Part shown: positions 51,093 to 58,906 of the stretch, piece after piece
Layout: every line of letters begins with the position of its first letter
Position numbering within the stretch: position 1 is the stretch's first letter
DNA from: Aeromonas bivalvium
GTDB lineage: Bacteria > Pseudomonadota > Gammaproteobacteria > Enterobacterales > Aeromonadaceae
Direction: 5' to 3'
Length of the DNA: 64,000 nucleotides
NCBI RefSeq assembly: GCF_000819765.1
Contig: NZ_CDBT01000047.1
Span: 1-64,000, forward strand
The notes under the pieces: model-generated
Databases searched by the model: none
The model's input: the letters and a program-made list of their open reading frames with translations, nothing else
What the model was told of the DNA's origin: nothing
Program-made: the position numbers and the translations under genes

Positions 51093-51224
51093 CACCCGAG
51101 GTTTGGGGAAGGGATAGTGCTGAACTTCGAAGGGGTCGGCCAGCAGAGGCGGGTGCAGATCCAGTTCGACGAGGTCGATGCCAAGTGGCTGATGACGGCG
51201 TATGTGAGATAGGAAGCGCTGTAA
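51093..51224 (+). pseudogene. Diverged copy of the uvrD 3' end
   Basis: The 132-bp segment aligns without gaps to the last 132 bp of uvrD (50559-50690) with 23 differences (83% identity). Read in that frame it gives HPRFGEGIVLNFEGVGQQ and then FDEVDAKWLMTAYVR, with a TAG replacing the leucine codon five codons from the end, and finishes at the equivalent TAA. Most differences are at third codon positions, so this sequence diverged as part of a working uvrD gene and was not a fresh local duplication. No promoter or RBS. Confidence 0.88.
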
Positions 51225-51244
51225 CGTTCATTGTTTTCTGACTT

Positions 51245-51273
51245 AACCAACCCGGCTTTATGCCGGGTTGGTT
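51245..51273. terminator. Hairpin after the uvrD remnant
   Basis: Perfect 12-bp stem AACCAACCCGGC/GCCGGGTTGGTT (51245-51256 and 51262-51273), loop TTTAT, followed by GTTATATTT. Probable terminator at the original 3' end of a uvrD transcription unit, positioned 20 bases after the remnant stop. Confidence 0.65.
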
Positions 51274-51353
51274 GTTATATTTGATTAGGATGACTTTAAA
51301 ATGTTGCGCTATTTTTGCCTATTTTTTAGAAGTATATACAACAGCGTTATATG

Positions 51354-52094
51354 CTACCACTCAATCCATGTAACAGATTGATGGCATTTATCTTCTAATG
51401 TAGATGACCAATTTTTCTGTAATTTTTTTTGAAGTTGAATCTTCTGCTTATAATCCCGCCCCGGAGCAGGTGACCTATTACTTGGTGGTGGTGGAACAAC
51501 AAGACTTAAAGCCTTTATCTCTGATTTTGGTAATGCGGATGTAATCATGCTTTTGTGATTCCAAATAAAGACGTAGCTCGATGTTGCGCCAATAATTGAG
51601 TTGCACTGTATTGAATCGCTGTTTGTCTCGATATTATATCTTGCTGAAAAACCATTTTTCACTTCTTCTGCGTCAATTTTAGATGAAAAAGATAAAAGCA
51701 TGGGTGAACTTAAAAAGCCCAAAAATACAAAAATTATAATTATTATTGGCAATATCTCACGAGATTTATAGACTTTTTCTTCTGTCGTAACTTCATTATT
51801 TACAGTGGTTGTCAAGAAACTATAAAGAGAAATCGGAATAGCAGTCAGAGAAAATGATATCAACAATAGCTTTATTATTACTCCTTGATGTAAAGCCATT
51901 TGATATATGTCAGACATTCCGCCGAAAATGAAAAAATCAAAACCAAAATAAGAAGTGTAAAATGTGACCATGAAGTAGCATTCCGCTGTAAAAACAATCA
52001 CACTGAAAGTCGATATTGCAATGCTGTGGTTTTGATAAAAAAGCATGGTGTTTTTTATTGCTGATGCACATTTTTGTATAAAATTGACCATCAT
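51354..52094 (-). CDS. AT-rich membrane protein of unknown function
   Basis: About 246 aa. Three hydrophobic segments are visible: around residues 26-46 (AISTFSVIVFTAECYFMV), 68-92 (GVIIKLLLISFSLTAIPISL) and 115-135 (ILPIIIIIFVFLGFL). A polar C-terminal half contains PPPPSNRSPAPG and two or three cysteines. I recognise no family. Base composition is strikingly lower in GC than every neighbour, and A/T-ending codons dominate, which indicates recent transfer. The ATG at 52094 (or 52091) follows GGGGAA; the upstream TTG at 52106 is less likely. It lies between the uvrD remnant and a REP-like palindrome, so it is probably the cargo of a small islet. Confidence 0.65.
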   Translation of the reverse strand: MMVNFIQKCASAIKNTMLFYQNHSIAISTFSVIVFTAECYFMVTFYTSYFGFDFFIFGGMSDIYQMALHQGVIIKLLLISFSLTAIPISLYSFLTTTVNNEVTTEEKVYKSREILPIIIIIFVFLGFLSSPMLLSFSSKIDAEEVKNGFSARYNIETNSDSIQCNSIIGATSSYVFIWNHKSMITSALPKSEIKALSLVVPPPPSNRSPAPGRDYKQKIQLQKKLQKNWSSTLEDKCHQSVTWIEW

Positions 52095-52178
52095 CTTATT
52101 CCCCAATAGCTCTCGATTTCATGTCCATATTAAATAGCCAAAGCCAGTTTATCCCAGAGAAATAGGTTCGAATAGGCT

Positions 52179-52228
52179 GTAGGTTCGATTCCGCGCTAGT
52201 CCGATTACGCTTCGCTAATCGAACCTAC
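52179..52228. repeat. REP-like palindromic element
   Basis: A perfect 12-bp inverted repeat GTAGGTTCGATT (52179-52190) / AATCGAACCTAC (52217-52228) encloses a nested dyad (CGATTA...TAATCG, 52202-52221). The core CGATTACGCTTCGCTAATCG is the type of palindrome dispersed in many gammaproteobacteria and linked to TnpA-REP (RAYT) transposases. It borders the AT-rich gene. Confidence 0.7.
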
Positions 52229-52278
52229 ATGCAGGCGGGTGCCAACAGGTGAATGCCCCAGGCTCCCGCCTATCTGGC

Positions 52279-53172
52279 TCACCTCAACTGAAACGCCTTG
52301 ACGAGAAATTCGATAAAGAGCCGCACGTTGCGGGACTGCTCCTTGTGGAAGGGGTAGACGGCGAACAGGGCGTGGGGGTCGGGTTGCCAGTCGGGGAGCA
52401 GTTTGACCAGGGTGCCGTCCGCCAGTTCGCTCGACACGAACTCTTCTGGCACCAGGATCACCCCGAGCCCTTGCACGGCCGCCTGTTTCAGGGCGATGCC
52501 GTTGTTGGCGCAGAAGCTGGCGGGCTTCAATTCTACCGCCACGCTCTCCGCCTCCCGGCTGAAGAACCATTTGCCGGGGGAGGATGAGAGGCTGTAGCGC
52601 AGGCAGTGGTGGCCCTTGAGATCCGCCGGGTGGGCGGGCTGGCCCGCCTCCTGGAGATAGTCTGGGGCGGCGCAGAGCACCCGCTGCACCTCGCACAGGG
52701 GTTTGGCGCGCAGGGTGGAGTCATCCAGGGTGCCAGCCCCCCGGATCACCACATCCAGCCCCTGATCCACCAGATCCATGTAGGCGTCGCTCAGGTTCAC
52801 CTCGATGCTGATGTCTGGATAGCGGCGCTGGAACTCGCAGACGAGGGGGTTGAGCCGGATCAGTCCGTAGGACATGGGCATGCCTATCTTCAGTCTGCCC
52901 CTGGGGGTGAAGGAGGCAGCCATAATGGACTGGTCGGCGGCGTCCAGGCTGTCCAGTACGGCGCATATCTGGCCGTAATAGGCCATGCCCGATTCGGTGA
53001 CGCTCAGCCGCCTTGTGGTGCGGTTGATCAGCGCAATGCCGAGATAGGCTTCCAGCTCGTTGATGTTCTTGCTGACCGCCGCCTGCGAGAGGTGCAGGTC
53101 GTCCGCCGCCGCCCTGAAGCTGCCCATCTCCACCACCCGGCGAAAGACGTTCAGCGCCGTGATCTTGTTCAT
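52279..53172 (-). CDS. LysR-family transcriptional regulator
   Basis: A 297-aa LysR regulator of the CrgA/DmlR-like subgroup: N-terminal HTH FRAAADDLHLSQAAVSKNINELEAYLG, then GRLKIGMPMSYG at the start of the effector domain. It lies downstream of, and on the same strand as, an unknown secreted-protein gene, separated by 167 bp, so its target is not indicated by divergence. Function unknown. Confidence 0.88.
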   Translation of the reverse strand: MNKITALNVFRRVVEMGSFRAAADDLHLSQAAVSKNINELEAYLGIALINRTTRRLSVTESGMAYYGQICAVLDSLDAADQSIMAASFTPRGRLKIGMPMSYGLIRLNPLVCEFQRRYPDISIEVNLSDAYMDLVDQGLDVVIRGAGTLDDSTLRAKPLCEVQRVLCAAPDYLQEAGQPAHPADLKGHHCLRYSLSSSPGKWFFSREAESVAVELKPASFCANNGIALKQAAVQGLGVILVPEEFVSSELADGTLVKLLPDWQPDPHALFAVYPFHKEQSRNVRLFIEFLVKAFQLR

Positions 53173-53339
53173 CCTGCCCCCGTTAATTCACTACTGGTAA
53201 ATGATGGTGCCATCATTGCGCAGTTTATTCACCATAGTGTGTATCGCAAGGAGGGCCATCGGCAACGGCCCGTCATGGCAACGCGGGGCATGACGAGGCG
53301 GCCGGGCTGCTGCCCGACCGCCCGATCCATGGAGGAGGC

Positions 53340-54125
53340 TTATTGCACCTTGCCCGGGGCGGGGGGCAGGGTGATGCCGACATCGGCCCAGGGGTTGGTG
53401 CCGAGCAGCTGGGCGTGGGGCACGTCGGCCTGGTAGCGCATGGTGAACGCCTCGGGGCCATGGGCGAAGGCCACCAGCAGCCCCTGTCTGGCGTCCATCA
53501 ACCCGGCGTGCATGCCGAGCCCGTGATAGCTGACGCGCACGGCCTTGTCCTCAAGGCCCACCTTGTCTATCTGGAAGCGGGCTATGCTGCCGTCTTTCAG
53601 GGCAAAGCCCCAGCGGAAGGGGCCGCCGCTGACGACCGTCATCACCTCGTCGATGTCGGTGCCGTCCTCGGCGGAGTTGACATGCATGCGGCCATATTTG
53701 CCGAGCACGGCGCTGCGGGTGCGCTCGTCCAGCGCCATCAGGTCATAGACCTTGGGGTAGGGGCCTACGCCGGTTTCTTCGGTGGCGACGCCGCCCCCTT
53801 GCACTGCGGGTTCGCGCCCTGCGAGCCTGGCCTGCTCCAGCAGCTCCCCCTGACTCAGGTTGAAGGCCGCAATCAGGGCGCCGTGCTCCGCTTTGGTCAA
53901 GGCGCGGCGGTGAGAGGCTTCGAGCAGCGGCCTGGCCGCGTCGGGGATGTCGACGGTGACCACGTTGACGCCTATGGGGTTGAGCGCTTTGTTGACCGCC
54001 TCGACCCCGGTGACGGCGGGGCGGCCATCGCTGAACTGTACCGAGACCAGGTCACCGGCGAAGGTGTTGAAAGAGATTGCCGAGGCGATGGCGCCGGCCA
54101 GCAAAGCGACTTGGGGGAATTTCAT
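53340..54125 (-). CDS. Exported protein of unknown function
   Basis: A 261-aa protein with a Sec signal peptide (MKFPQVALLAGAIASAISFNTFA). The mature part has no cysteine, no membrane segment and no motif I can name. Notable stretches are NPIGVNVVTVDIPDAARPLL, RALTKAEHGALIAAFNLS and a C-terminal beta-rich half with GGPFRWGFALKDGS and HGLGMHAG. The start at 54125 begins the signal peptide; the frame from 54203 does not fit. Probably periplasmic or secreted. A lone gene upstream of the LysR. Confidence 0.65.
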   Translation of the reverse strand: MKFPQVALLAGAIASAISFNTFAGDLVSVQFSDGRPAVTGVEAVNKALNPIGVNVVTVDIPDAARPLLEASHRRALTKAEHGALIAAFNLSQGELLEQARLAGREPAVQGGGVATEETGVGPYPKVYDLMALDERTRSAVLGKYGRMHVNSAEDGTDIDEVMTVVSGGPFRWGFALKDGSIARFQIDKVGLEDKAVRVSYHGLGMHAGLMDARQGLLVAFAHGPEAFTMRYQADVPHAQLLGTNPWADVGITLPPAPGKVQ

Positions 54126-54553
54126 ATCAGATTCCTCGTTAAGGTTCGAGGAGCAGTCTAGGGCGCTGGAGTGTTCACTGAAATGGCACTTAACTGATAT
54201 CAAAATTCACTAATGGTAATAAATGGTAGGGGAAGCGGGAGCGGGAACGCCCGCTCTGTGAGCGGAAGTCTGGGACACCCATCTTTTTGAGGGAGGCGTA
54301 GCGAGGCTGGCTCTCGATATCAAAACGTGGGTGTCCCAGATGAAAAGGCGGGACGGCAGGAGAGAAGGTTCCGGGAGCCGGGGGAAGATGACAGCGGGGG
54401 CCGCCACCATGGCGGCCCCCGCCTTGGGATAAATCGGGCCCTGTCAGCCTGGCTGTCAGAGAGGCGGCCGAGGGGGAAGCGGCCAGGCCGGGATCTTTAA
54501 GGGTTTGATCTGGCTTGCTGTTTTTACGAGCGATAGCTCATATAATCGCCGCC
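54126..54553. other. Intergenic region rich in palindromes
   Basis: 428 bp between the divergent exported-protein gene and the CpeT-like gene. It holds a 7-bp GAGCGGG/CCCGCTC hairpin (54239-54256), a 72-bp palindromic unit (54269-54340, listed separately) and a perfect 12-bp GCGGGGGCCGCC/GGCGGCCCCCGC hairpin (54394-54422). A TATAAT at 54541-54546 just before the CpeT-like gene may be its -10 box, with TTGCTG 20 bp upstream. Confidence 0.5.
54269..54340. repeat. 72-bp palindromic unit (MITE- or REP-like)
   Basis: Ends are a perfect 13-bp inverted repeat, TCTGGGACACCCA (54269-54281) and TGGGTGTCCCAGA (54328-54340). The interior is itself partly self-complementary (TTTTTGA ... ATCAAAA). No coding capacity. 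The form suggests a mobile or dispersed palindromic element. Confidence 0.55.
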
Positions 54554-55240
54554 ATGAAGATGATTCGGATGGATTCGATGGGCACGGCGATGGCGGCCCT
54601 GCTCGTGCTGCTCTGCTCCGCTCTGACATGGGCGGCGCCCACCCCCTTTGTGGCGCTCCCGGGCGCCTCAACGGCGAGCCTGGTGAATATGGAGCCGCTG
54701 CTCTCCTGGTTTCGTGGCGAGTTCAGCAACGCCGAGCAGGCCGGTTATGACCCGCGCTTTGCCAATGCCACCCTGAGGCTGACAGAGATCTGGCCGGGCG
54801 GGGCCGGGGTGCGCTGGGTCTATGCCGAGCAGAGCCTGGCCGGGCGTCCCGAGCGACCCTTTCGCCAGCGCATCTATCGTTTCAGTGCCGGGCCGCAGGG
54901 GCGCATCCTGATGAGCGAGCTGACCATGCCCAGGGCCAGCGGCTTTGCCGGTGCCTGGCGGGATCCCGCCCTGCTCGCGGGCCTGACCCCTTCCCAGCTC
55001 TCCCTGCGCGGCGGCTGTGACATCTGGCTGCATCGCCAACCTTCCGGCGACTATCAGGGTCGCAGCGACATCGGCCTTTGCCCGACCGATTTTGGCGGCG
55101 CCGCCACCCTGGTGCAGTACGTCTGGATAGGCAAGGACAGGATCCGCTTGCTGGACAGAGCCTACGACGAGGAGGGCCACCCACGCTGGGGCAGCCCGGG
55201 GGAGGGTTATCTCTACCTGCGGCTGCCTGCCACCGGCTGA
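54554..55240 (+). CDS. CpeT/CpcT-like (DUF1001) exported protein
   Basis: About 228 aa. After a hydrophobic signal (MGTAMAALLVLLCSALTWA) the protein shows CpeT-family blocks in order: LLSWFRGEFSNAEQA, VYAEQSL, PFRQRIYRF, GAWRDPALLAGLTPSQLSL and GCDIWL. In cyanobacteria CpeT/CpcT are bilin lyases; non-phototrophs carry exported versions of unknown role, so lyase activity should not be assumed. Starts at 54554, 54560, 54569 and 54578 are possible; a start after the TATAAT at 54541 without a proper RBS leaves this open. Its 3' end overlaps the converging MFS gene by 28 bp. Confidence 0.8.
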   Translation: MKMIRMDSMGTAMAALLVLLCSALTWAAPTPFVALPGASTASLVNMEPLLSWFRGEFSNAEQAGYDPRFANATLRLTEIWPGGAGVRWVYAEQSLAGRPERPFRQRIYRFSAGPQGRILMSELTMPRASGFAGAWRDPALLAGLTPSQLSLRGGCDIWLHRQPSGDYQGRSDIGLCPTDFGGAATLVQYVWIGKDRIRLLDRAYDEEGHPRWGSPGEGYLYLRLPATG

Positions 55241-56454
55241 GTCGGCTCGGGTAGGGCCCGGGTGCGGGCGGCGCTCGCCAGGGCGCGATAGAGCAGCAGG
55301 TAGCCCAGGGCGCACACCAGGCTCGCCATCAGGAAGATCTCCTGCACCGCCACCCTGTCTCCCAGCAGTGCGATGATGAGCCCGGCCAGGGGCAGGCTGA
55401 GCTGATTGAGCAGCACCATCAGGCTGATCACCCTTCCCCGCTGTTGTTCCGCTATCCAGTGCAGGCGCTCGGTGCGAATGAAGACATTGAACAGACCGCA
55501 CAGGCCGTAACTGAGGCCGCATCCCAGCAGATACCAGCCGAAACTCGGGGCCATGGCCATGATGAGGCCCCCGGCCAGGATCAGCAGGAAGGCGAGCTGC
55601 CCTATCCAGTAGACGGCGACCCGGCGCAGCAGCCAGGGCATCAGCAGGAAGGCGCCGATGGAGATGCACCCCATGGTGAGCTGGACGCTGGCCAGGGTCT
55701 GATCGCTCTGGCCAAACAAGCCGAGCGTCATGGGGGCGGCGGTGGCGAGCGCCAGGCCGACGATCAGGTTGACCAGCATGGCGAGCCCGACCAGGCGCAG
55801 CAGTATGGGCTGGGCCAGCAGGGCGCCGAGCCCGACCCTCAGCTCGGGCAGCAGGGCCCGGCGTCGATCCTGGGGGTTGGCGGCGGGCGCGGCGCCCCGG
55901 GTCAGCCCCAATACTCCGGTGGCGCTCAGGGCGAAGCCCAGGGCGCATCCCCACAGCAGCTGGGTGGCCGGCAGCCAGATGAGCAGGGCGGCGGCCAGGG
56001 CGGGGCCGAGCACGCTGGCCCCGTTGTTGGTGACCTGCAACCAGCTCTGGGCCTTGGCCATGTCGGCGGGAGGCACCAGCTGGGGCAGGGTCGTCTCGAG
56101 GGCGATGAAGGCCTGGGCATAGCAGAAGGCGCACAGCGCCATCATCACCATGATGGGGGCCATGCCGCTGCCGGGCCACAGGGTCATGATGAGGGCGGTG
56201 ACGACGCAGGCCGCCGCCCTCAGACCGTCGGCCAGTATGTAGACGCGCCGTCCGCCGACCCGGTCGGCAAACACGCCGGCCAGGGGCAGGGAGATGAGGC
56301 GGGGCAGCCACTCGATGAAGAAGGCCAGCCCGGAGAGGGCAACGCTCCCCGTGCTGCGATAGACCAGCAGGGGCACGGCAAACTGGAGGATCTGATCGCC
56401 GAGCCCGGACAGCATGCGGGAGCCCAGAAAGACGGAGAAGCGCATTCCCTGCAT
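55213..56454 (-). CDS. MFS transporter, likely exporter of the cluster product
   Basis: A 413-aa major facilitator protein with about 12 membrane segments. The first reads RFSVFLGSRMLSGLGDQIL, followed by the loop motif GVFADRVGGRRVYI near residue 60. It resembles the EntS/MFS_3 group of exporters. Last gene of the ferredoxin-oxidase-ATP-grasp operon. GAGGAG seven bases upstream supports the ATG at 56454; the TTG at 56469 is part of the RBS region. Export of the metabolite, or self-resistance, is the natural inference from context. Confidence 0.87.
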   Translation of the reverse strand: MQGMRFSVFLGSRMLSGLGDQILQFAVPLLVYRSTGSVALSGLAFFIEWLPRLISLPLAGVFADRVGGRRVYILADGLRAAACVVTALIMTLWPGSGMAPIMVMMALCAFCYAQAFIALETTLPQLVPPADMAKAQSWLQVTNNGASVLGPALAAALLIWLPATQLLWGCALGFALSATGVLGLTRGAAPAANPQDRRRALLPELRVGLGALLAQPILLRLVGLAMLVNLIVGLALATAAPMTLGLFGQSDQTLASVQLTMGCISIGAFLLMPWLLRRVAVYWIGQLAFLLILAGGLIMAMAPSFGWYLLGCGLSYGLCGLFNVFIRTERLHWIAEQQRGRVISLMVLLNQLSLPLAGLIIALLGDRVAVQEIFLMASLVCALGYLLLYRALASAARTRALPEPTQPVAGSRR

Positions 56455-56465
56455 AGACGTACTCC

Positions 56466-57719
56466 TCAACAGTGGACGACCGGCTGGTCGCAGGCGATCT
56501 CGGTGTCGGCCTCGATGGCATCGGCCAGGGTGTCGAGCCAGGCCAGCAGGGTCGGGTAGTCGGCATGGTGCAACACTATCTGGCCCATGAAACCGCCATT
56601 GTCGGTCACCCTGGCGCTGACGCGCTCCCCCACGACCTTGCTGTAGCCGCCCTGATGCAGGGTGATGCCCAGAGACAGGGCGAGGCGCGGGATATCGGCC
56701 TGGCGGCTCAGGGTGCCGCTCTGGCGCGGGCGCAACATGCGGATCCCGCTATAGCCCAGCTGGCGGGGGAGGGCGGTGTGGGTCTGCCCCGTGCGGGCCC
56801 AGTGCAGCCAGCGTTGCCAGGGATCGAACGCCTCGAAGCTGAGGGCGGCGAGATCCCAGATGTGCATCCCCGCCGGTCGCATGTTGCTCTCCACCGCGCT
56901 GGCCCCCTGTTCGCGCAGGAAGAGCTCGTTGTGATAGGCCCCCCACTCCTCGGCCAGCAGTCGGCGCATGAAGCCCCCGGCCTGATTGAGCCAGCGGGTC
57001 TGCTCCGGGGTGAGCCGGGCGGGCACTATCTGCTGGTACTCGGCGCGGTACTCCCCCTGGGTGGTGTGTTTCTCGGTCAGCCAGCGGCAACCGGCCACAT
57101 AGTCCCAGCTGAATTCCCGGGCCCCCTCGATGAGGGGCTCCATCATGATGCCGCTGGCGTGATAGGGGGCCAGTTCCTCCCAGACGGCGGCGCAGTCGGT
57201 GTCTTCATGGACGGCCATGCAGCCCCGGCTGTTGCCCTCGGCCACCGGCTTGATGAAGCCGGTGCCGCCAAATGCCTCCCGGGTGGCGACCAGGGAGGCC
57301 AGGCTGTCGATGGCCCGGGCCGTCAGGGGCAGATAGTGATCCGGGGCGGGAACCTCGGCCTCCATGGCCCGAAAACGCCCCTTGTCCAGGCCCGCCAGGG
57401 CCGCCTCTGGCCGGGCGCCGGGCAGCCGGTAGTGCTGGGCCAGCATGGCTCCGAGCGGTACCCCCCTGTCGGAGAAGGGGAGTATGCCGACCGGTGTCAT
57501 GGCCGCGTCGGCCAGGGCCTCGCACACCCGCGCCAGTGCGGGGCTCTGGCCGAGCTCCGCCTGGATCACCAGGTCGGCAGCCTGCCAGTCTTGCAGGCTG
57601 GCCCGCTCCACCACCAGCACCAGCTGGCAGTCGAATCGGCCGTGGGCCAGCTGGCGGAGCTTGGCGACATCATAGATGCGCACATTGTTGTAACCGACGA
57701 TGACGAAACAGGGGGTCAT
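56466..57719 (-). CDS. ATP-grasp ligase A of the biosynthetic cluster
   Basis: A 417-aa ATP-grasp protein. N-terminal Rossmann-like preATP-grasp domain (MTPCFVIVGYNNVRIYDVAK), ATP-binding segment GGTGFIKPVAEGNSRG, EPLIEGAREFSWDYV, and the metal-binding end AVESNMRPAGMHIWDL with the E-x-N pair. ATP-grasp enzymes activate a carboxylate as acyl phosphate and join it to an amine, thiol or hydroxyl. The substrate is unknown. It overlaps the preceding ligase by ATGA and is followed by the MFS gene. Sequence is clearly different from the two other ligases. Confidence 0.85.
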   Translation of the reverse strand: MTPCFVIVGYNNVRIYDVAKLRQLAHGRFDCQLVLVVERASLQDWQAADLVIQAELGQSPALARVCEALADAAMTPVGILPFSDRGVPLGAMLAQHYRLPGARPEAALAGLDKGRFRAMEAEVPAPDHYLPLTARAIDSLASLVATREAFGGTGFIKPVAEGNSRGCMAVHEDTDCAAVWEELAPYHASGIMMEPLIEGAREFSWDYVAGCRWLTEKHTTQGEYRAEYQQIVPARLTPEQTRWLNQAGGFMRRLLAEEWGAYHNELFLREQGASAVESNMRPAGMHIWDLAALSFEAFDPWQRWLHWARTGQTHTALPRQLGYSGIRMLRPRQSGTLSRQADIPRLALSLGITLHQGGYSKVVGERVSARVTDNGGFMGQIVLHHADYPTLLAWLDTLADAIEADTEIACDQPVVHC

Positions 57720-58906
57720 GCTGATACCTCCATCCGCGCGGGCGGGGTCGAAATGTATTCCACTCGGGTCTGCTCCAGCAGGGCGCCGAGGGCGAGAGGT
57801 AGGGTCTGTGCCTGGCCCTGCACTATGCCGGACAAGGGGGTGGCACCGGTGGCATAGCTGATGCTGCCGGGGCGTGCCGCCACAGGCGTCGCCTGATGCC
57901 AGCTGTGCAGCAGGGCGCCCCAGCGGCCGTGGTCGAAGTGGATGCGCTGGGTCTCGCCCCTGTGGTGGGCCGGGTAGACGAACCAGCCGTAGTGGGTGTC
58001 GGTCAGGGGGGCCGCCTGCTGGGTGATCTCCCCGTGGAGCTGGTATTGCAGGTCGATGTGATAGAGGTTGAGCCCCGTCCTCAGGGCGAAGGTATCGGCG
58101 ACCCCGGCCCCGCCGACCCGGCAGGCGGTCTCGAGGAAATAAACCCGGCCCGCCTCATCCTGGATCAGCTCGAAGTGGAAGCAACCCTGCGCCTGCCCCA
58201 GGGCGGCCAGGGTCTGGCGCAGCAGCGTTTCCATCTGCGGCTGGGGGGCTATCTGGACCGAGCCCAGGGGGGCGCCCCCGGCGTAGTCGAGGCAGTTGCC
58301 CACATAGCGGCTGGTGATGGATTGCACGACCTCGCCATCGCGCAGGAAGCCGTCCAGATGACAGATGCTGCCGGGGATGAAGGCCTCGACGAAATAGTCG
58401 TCCGGGCGGGTCAGCTGCCCGATGGCGCCGAGCAGCTTCTGCCTGTCCCCCATCACTATCCCGGTGCTGGAGGCTTCCAGCCTGGGTTTGAGCACGAAAC
58501 AGCCGGGGCCGTCCGGCAGGCGGGCAAAAGCCTCAAGGGACCAGAAGTCGGGCTGGGGGATGCCGGCGGCGCGACAGCGCAGGCGCATGGCCCACTTGTC
58601 TCGCAGGGGCAATATGGCCGCCGGGCGATCTCCTGGGATGGCGAAACGCTCGCGCAGCAGGGCCGCCGCCAGCAGCTCGTACTCTGAGCGGGCGATCAGC
58701 CGGTCGGCGGCGCGCAGCAGAGGGGCGCACTGGCGGGCCAGCTCCTCGGCCTCGAAGCTGGCGACCTCATGGTGGTGGCTCCCGGGGGGAAGGTCTGCCT
58801 GGCCGCCGGGCAGGCAGAGGTAATCGACCCGGTGCGAGCCCTGGTCTATCACCTGGTCGTAGCGGATCTTGCCATAGGGCAGGCGGTGCAGGATGACGAT
58901 GTTCAT
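57716..58906 (-). CDS. ATP-grasp ligase B of the biosynthetic cluster
   Basis: A 396-aa ATP-grasp protein. Preserved features: LRDKWAMRLRCRAAGIPQP (central entry helix), CFVLKPRLEASSTGIVM (ATP-binding lysine and loop), YFVEAFIPGSICHLDGFL, and the metal site HFELIQDE ... FLETACRVGGAG. The last resembles the E-x-N-x-R-x-GG region of carboxylate-amine ligases but with ETACR in place of EINPR. Coupled by 4-bp overlaps to both neighbouring ligase genes. Substrate unknown; amino-acid ligase most likely. Confidence 0.85.
   Translation of the reverse strand: MNIVILHRLPYGKIRYDQVIDQGSHRVDYLCLPGGQADLPPGSHHHEVASFEAEELARQCAPLLRAADRLIARSEYELLAAALLRERFAIPGDRPAAILPLRDKWAMRLRCRAAGIPQPDFWSLEAFARLPDGPGCFVLKPRLEASSTGIVMGDRQKLLGAIGQLTRPDDYFVEAFIPGSICHLDGFLRDGEVVQSITSRYVGNCLDYAGGAPLGSVQIAPQPQMETLLRQTLAALGQAQGCFHFELIQDEAGRVYFLETACRVGGAGVADTFALRTGLNLYHIDLQYQLHGEITQQAAPLTDTHYGWFVYPAHHRGETQRIHFDHGRWGALLHSWHQATPVAARPGSISYATGATPLSGIVQGQAQTLPLALGALLEQTRVEYISTPPARMEVSA

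Noticed and set aside
50747-51117. Overlapping plus-strand frames of about 88 and 119 codons after uvrD
   Set aside because: They fall in the repeat-like block, share its dyads and have no start signals.
52171-52200. T-loop-like AGGTTCGATTCC suggesting a tRNA 3' end or att site
   Set aside because: No acceptor stem, anticodon arm or CCA can be formed, and the same bases are part of a perfect REP-like palindrome.
55444-56559. 371-codon plus-strand frame opposite the MFS gene
   Set aside because: Antisense shadow, Gln/Gly/Ala-rich; the MFS protein on the minus strand is convincing.
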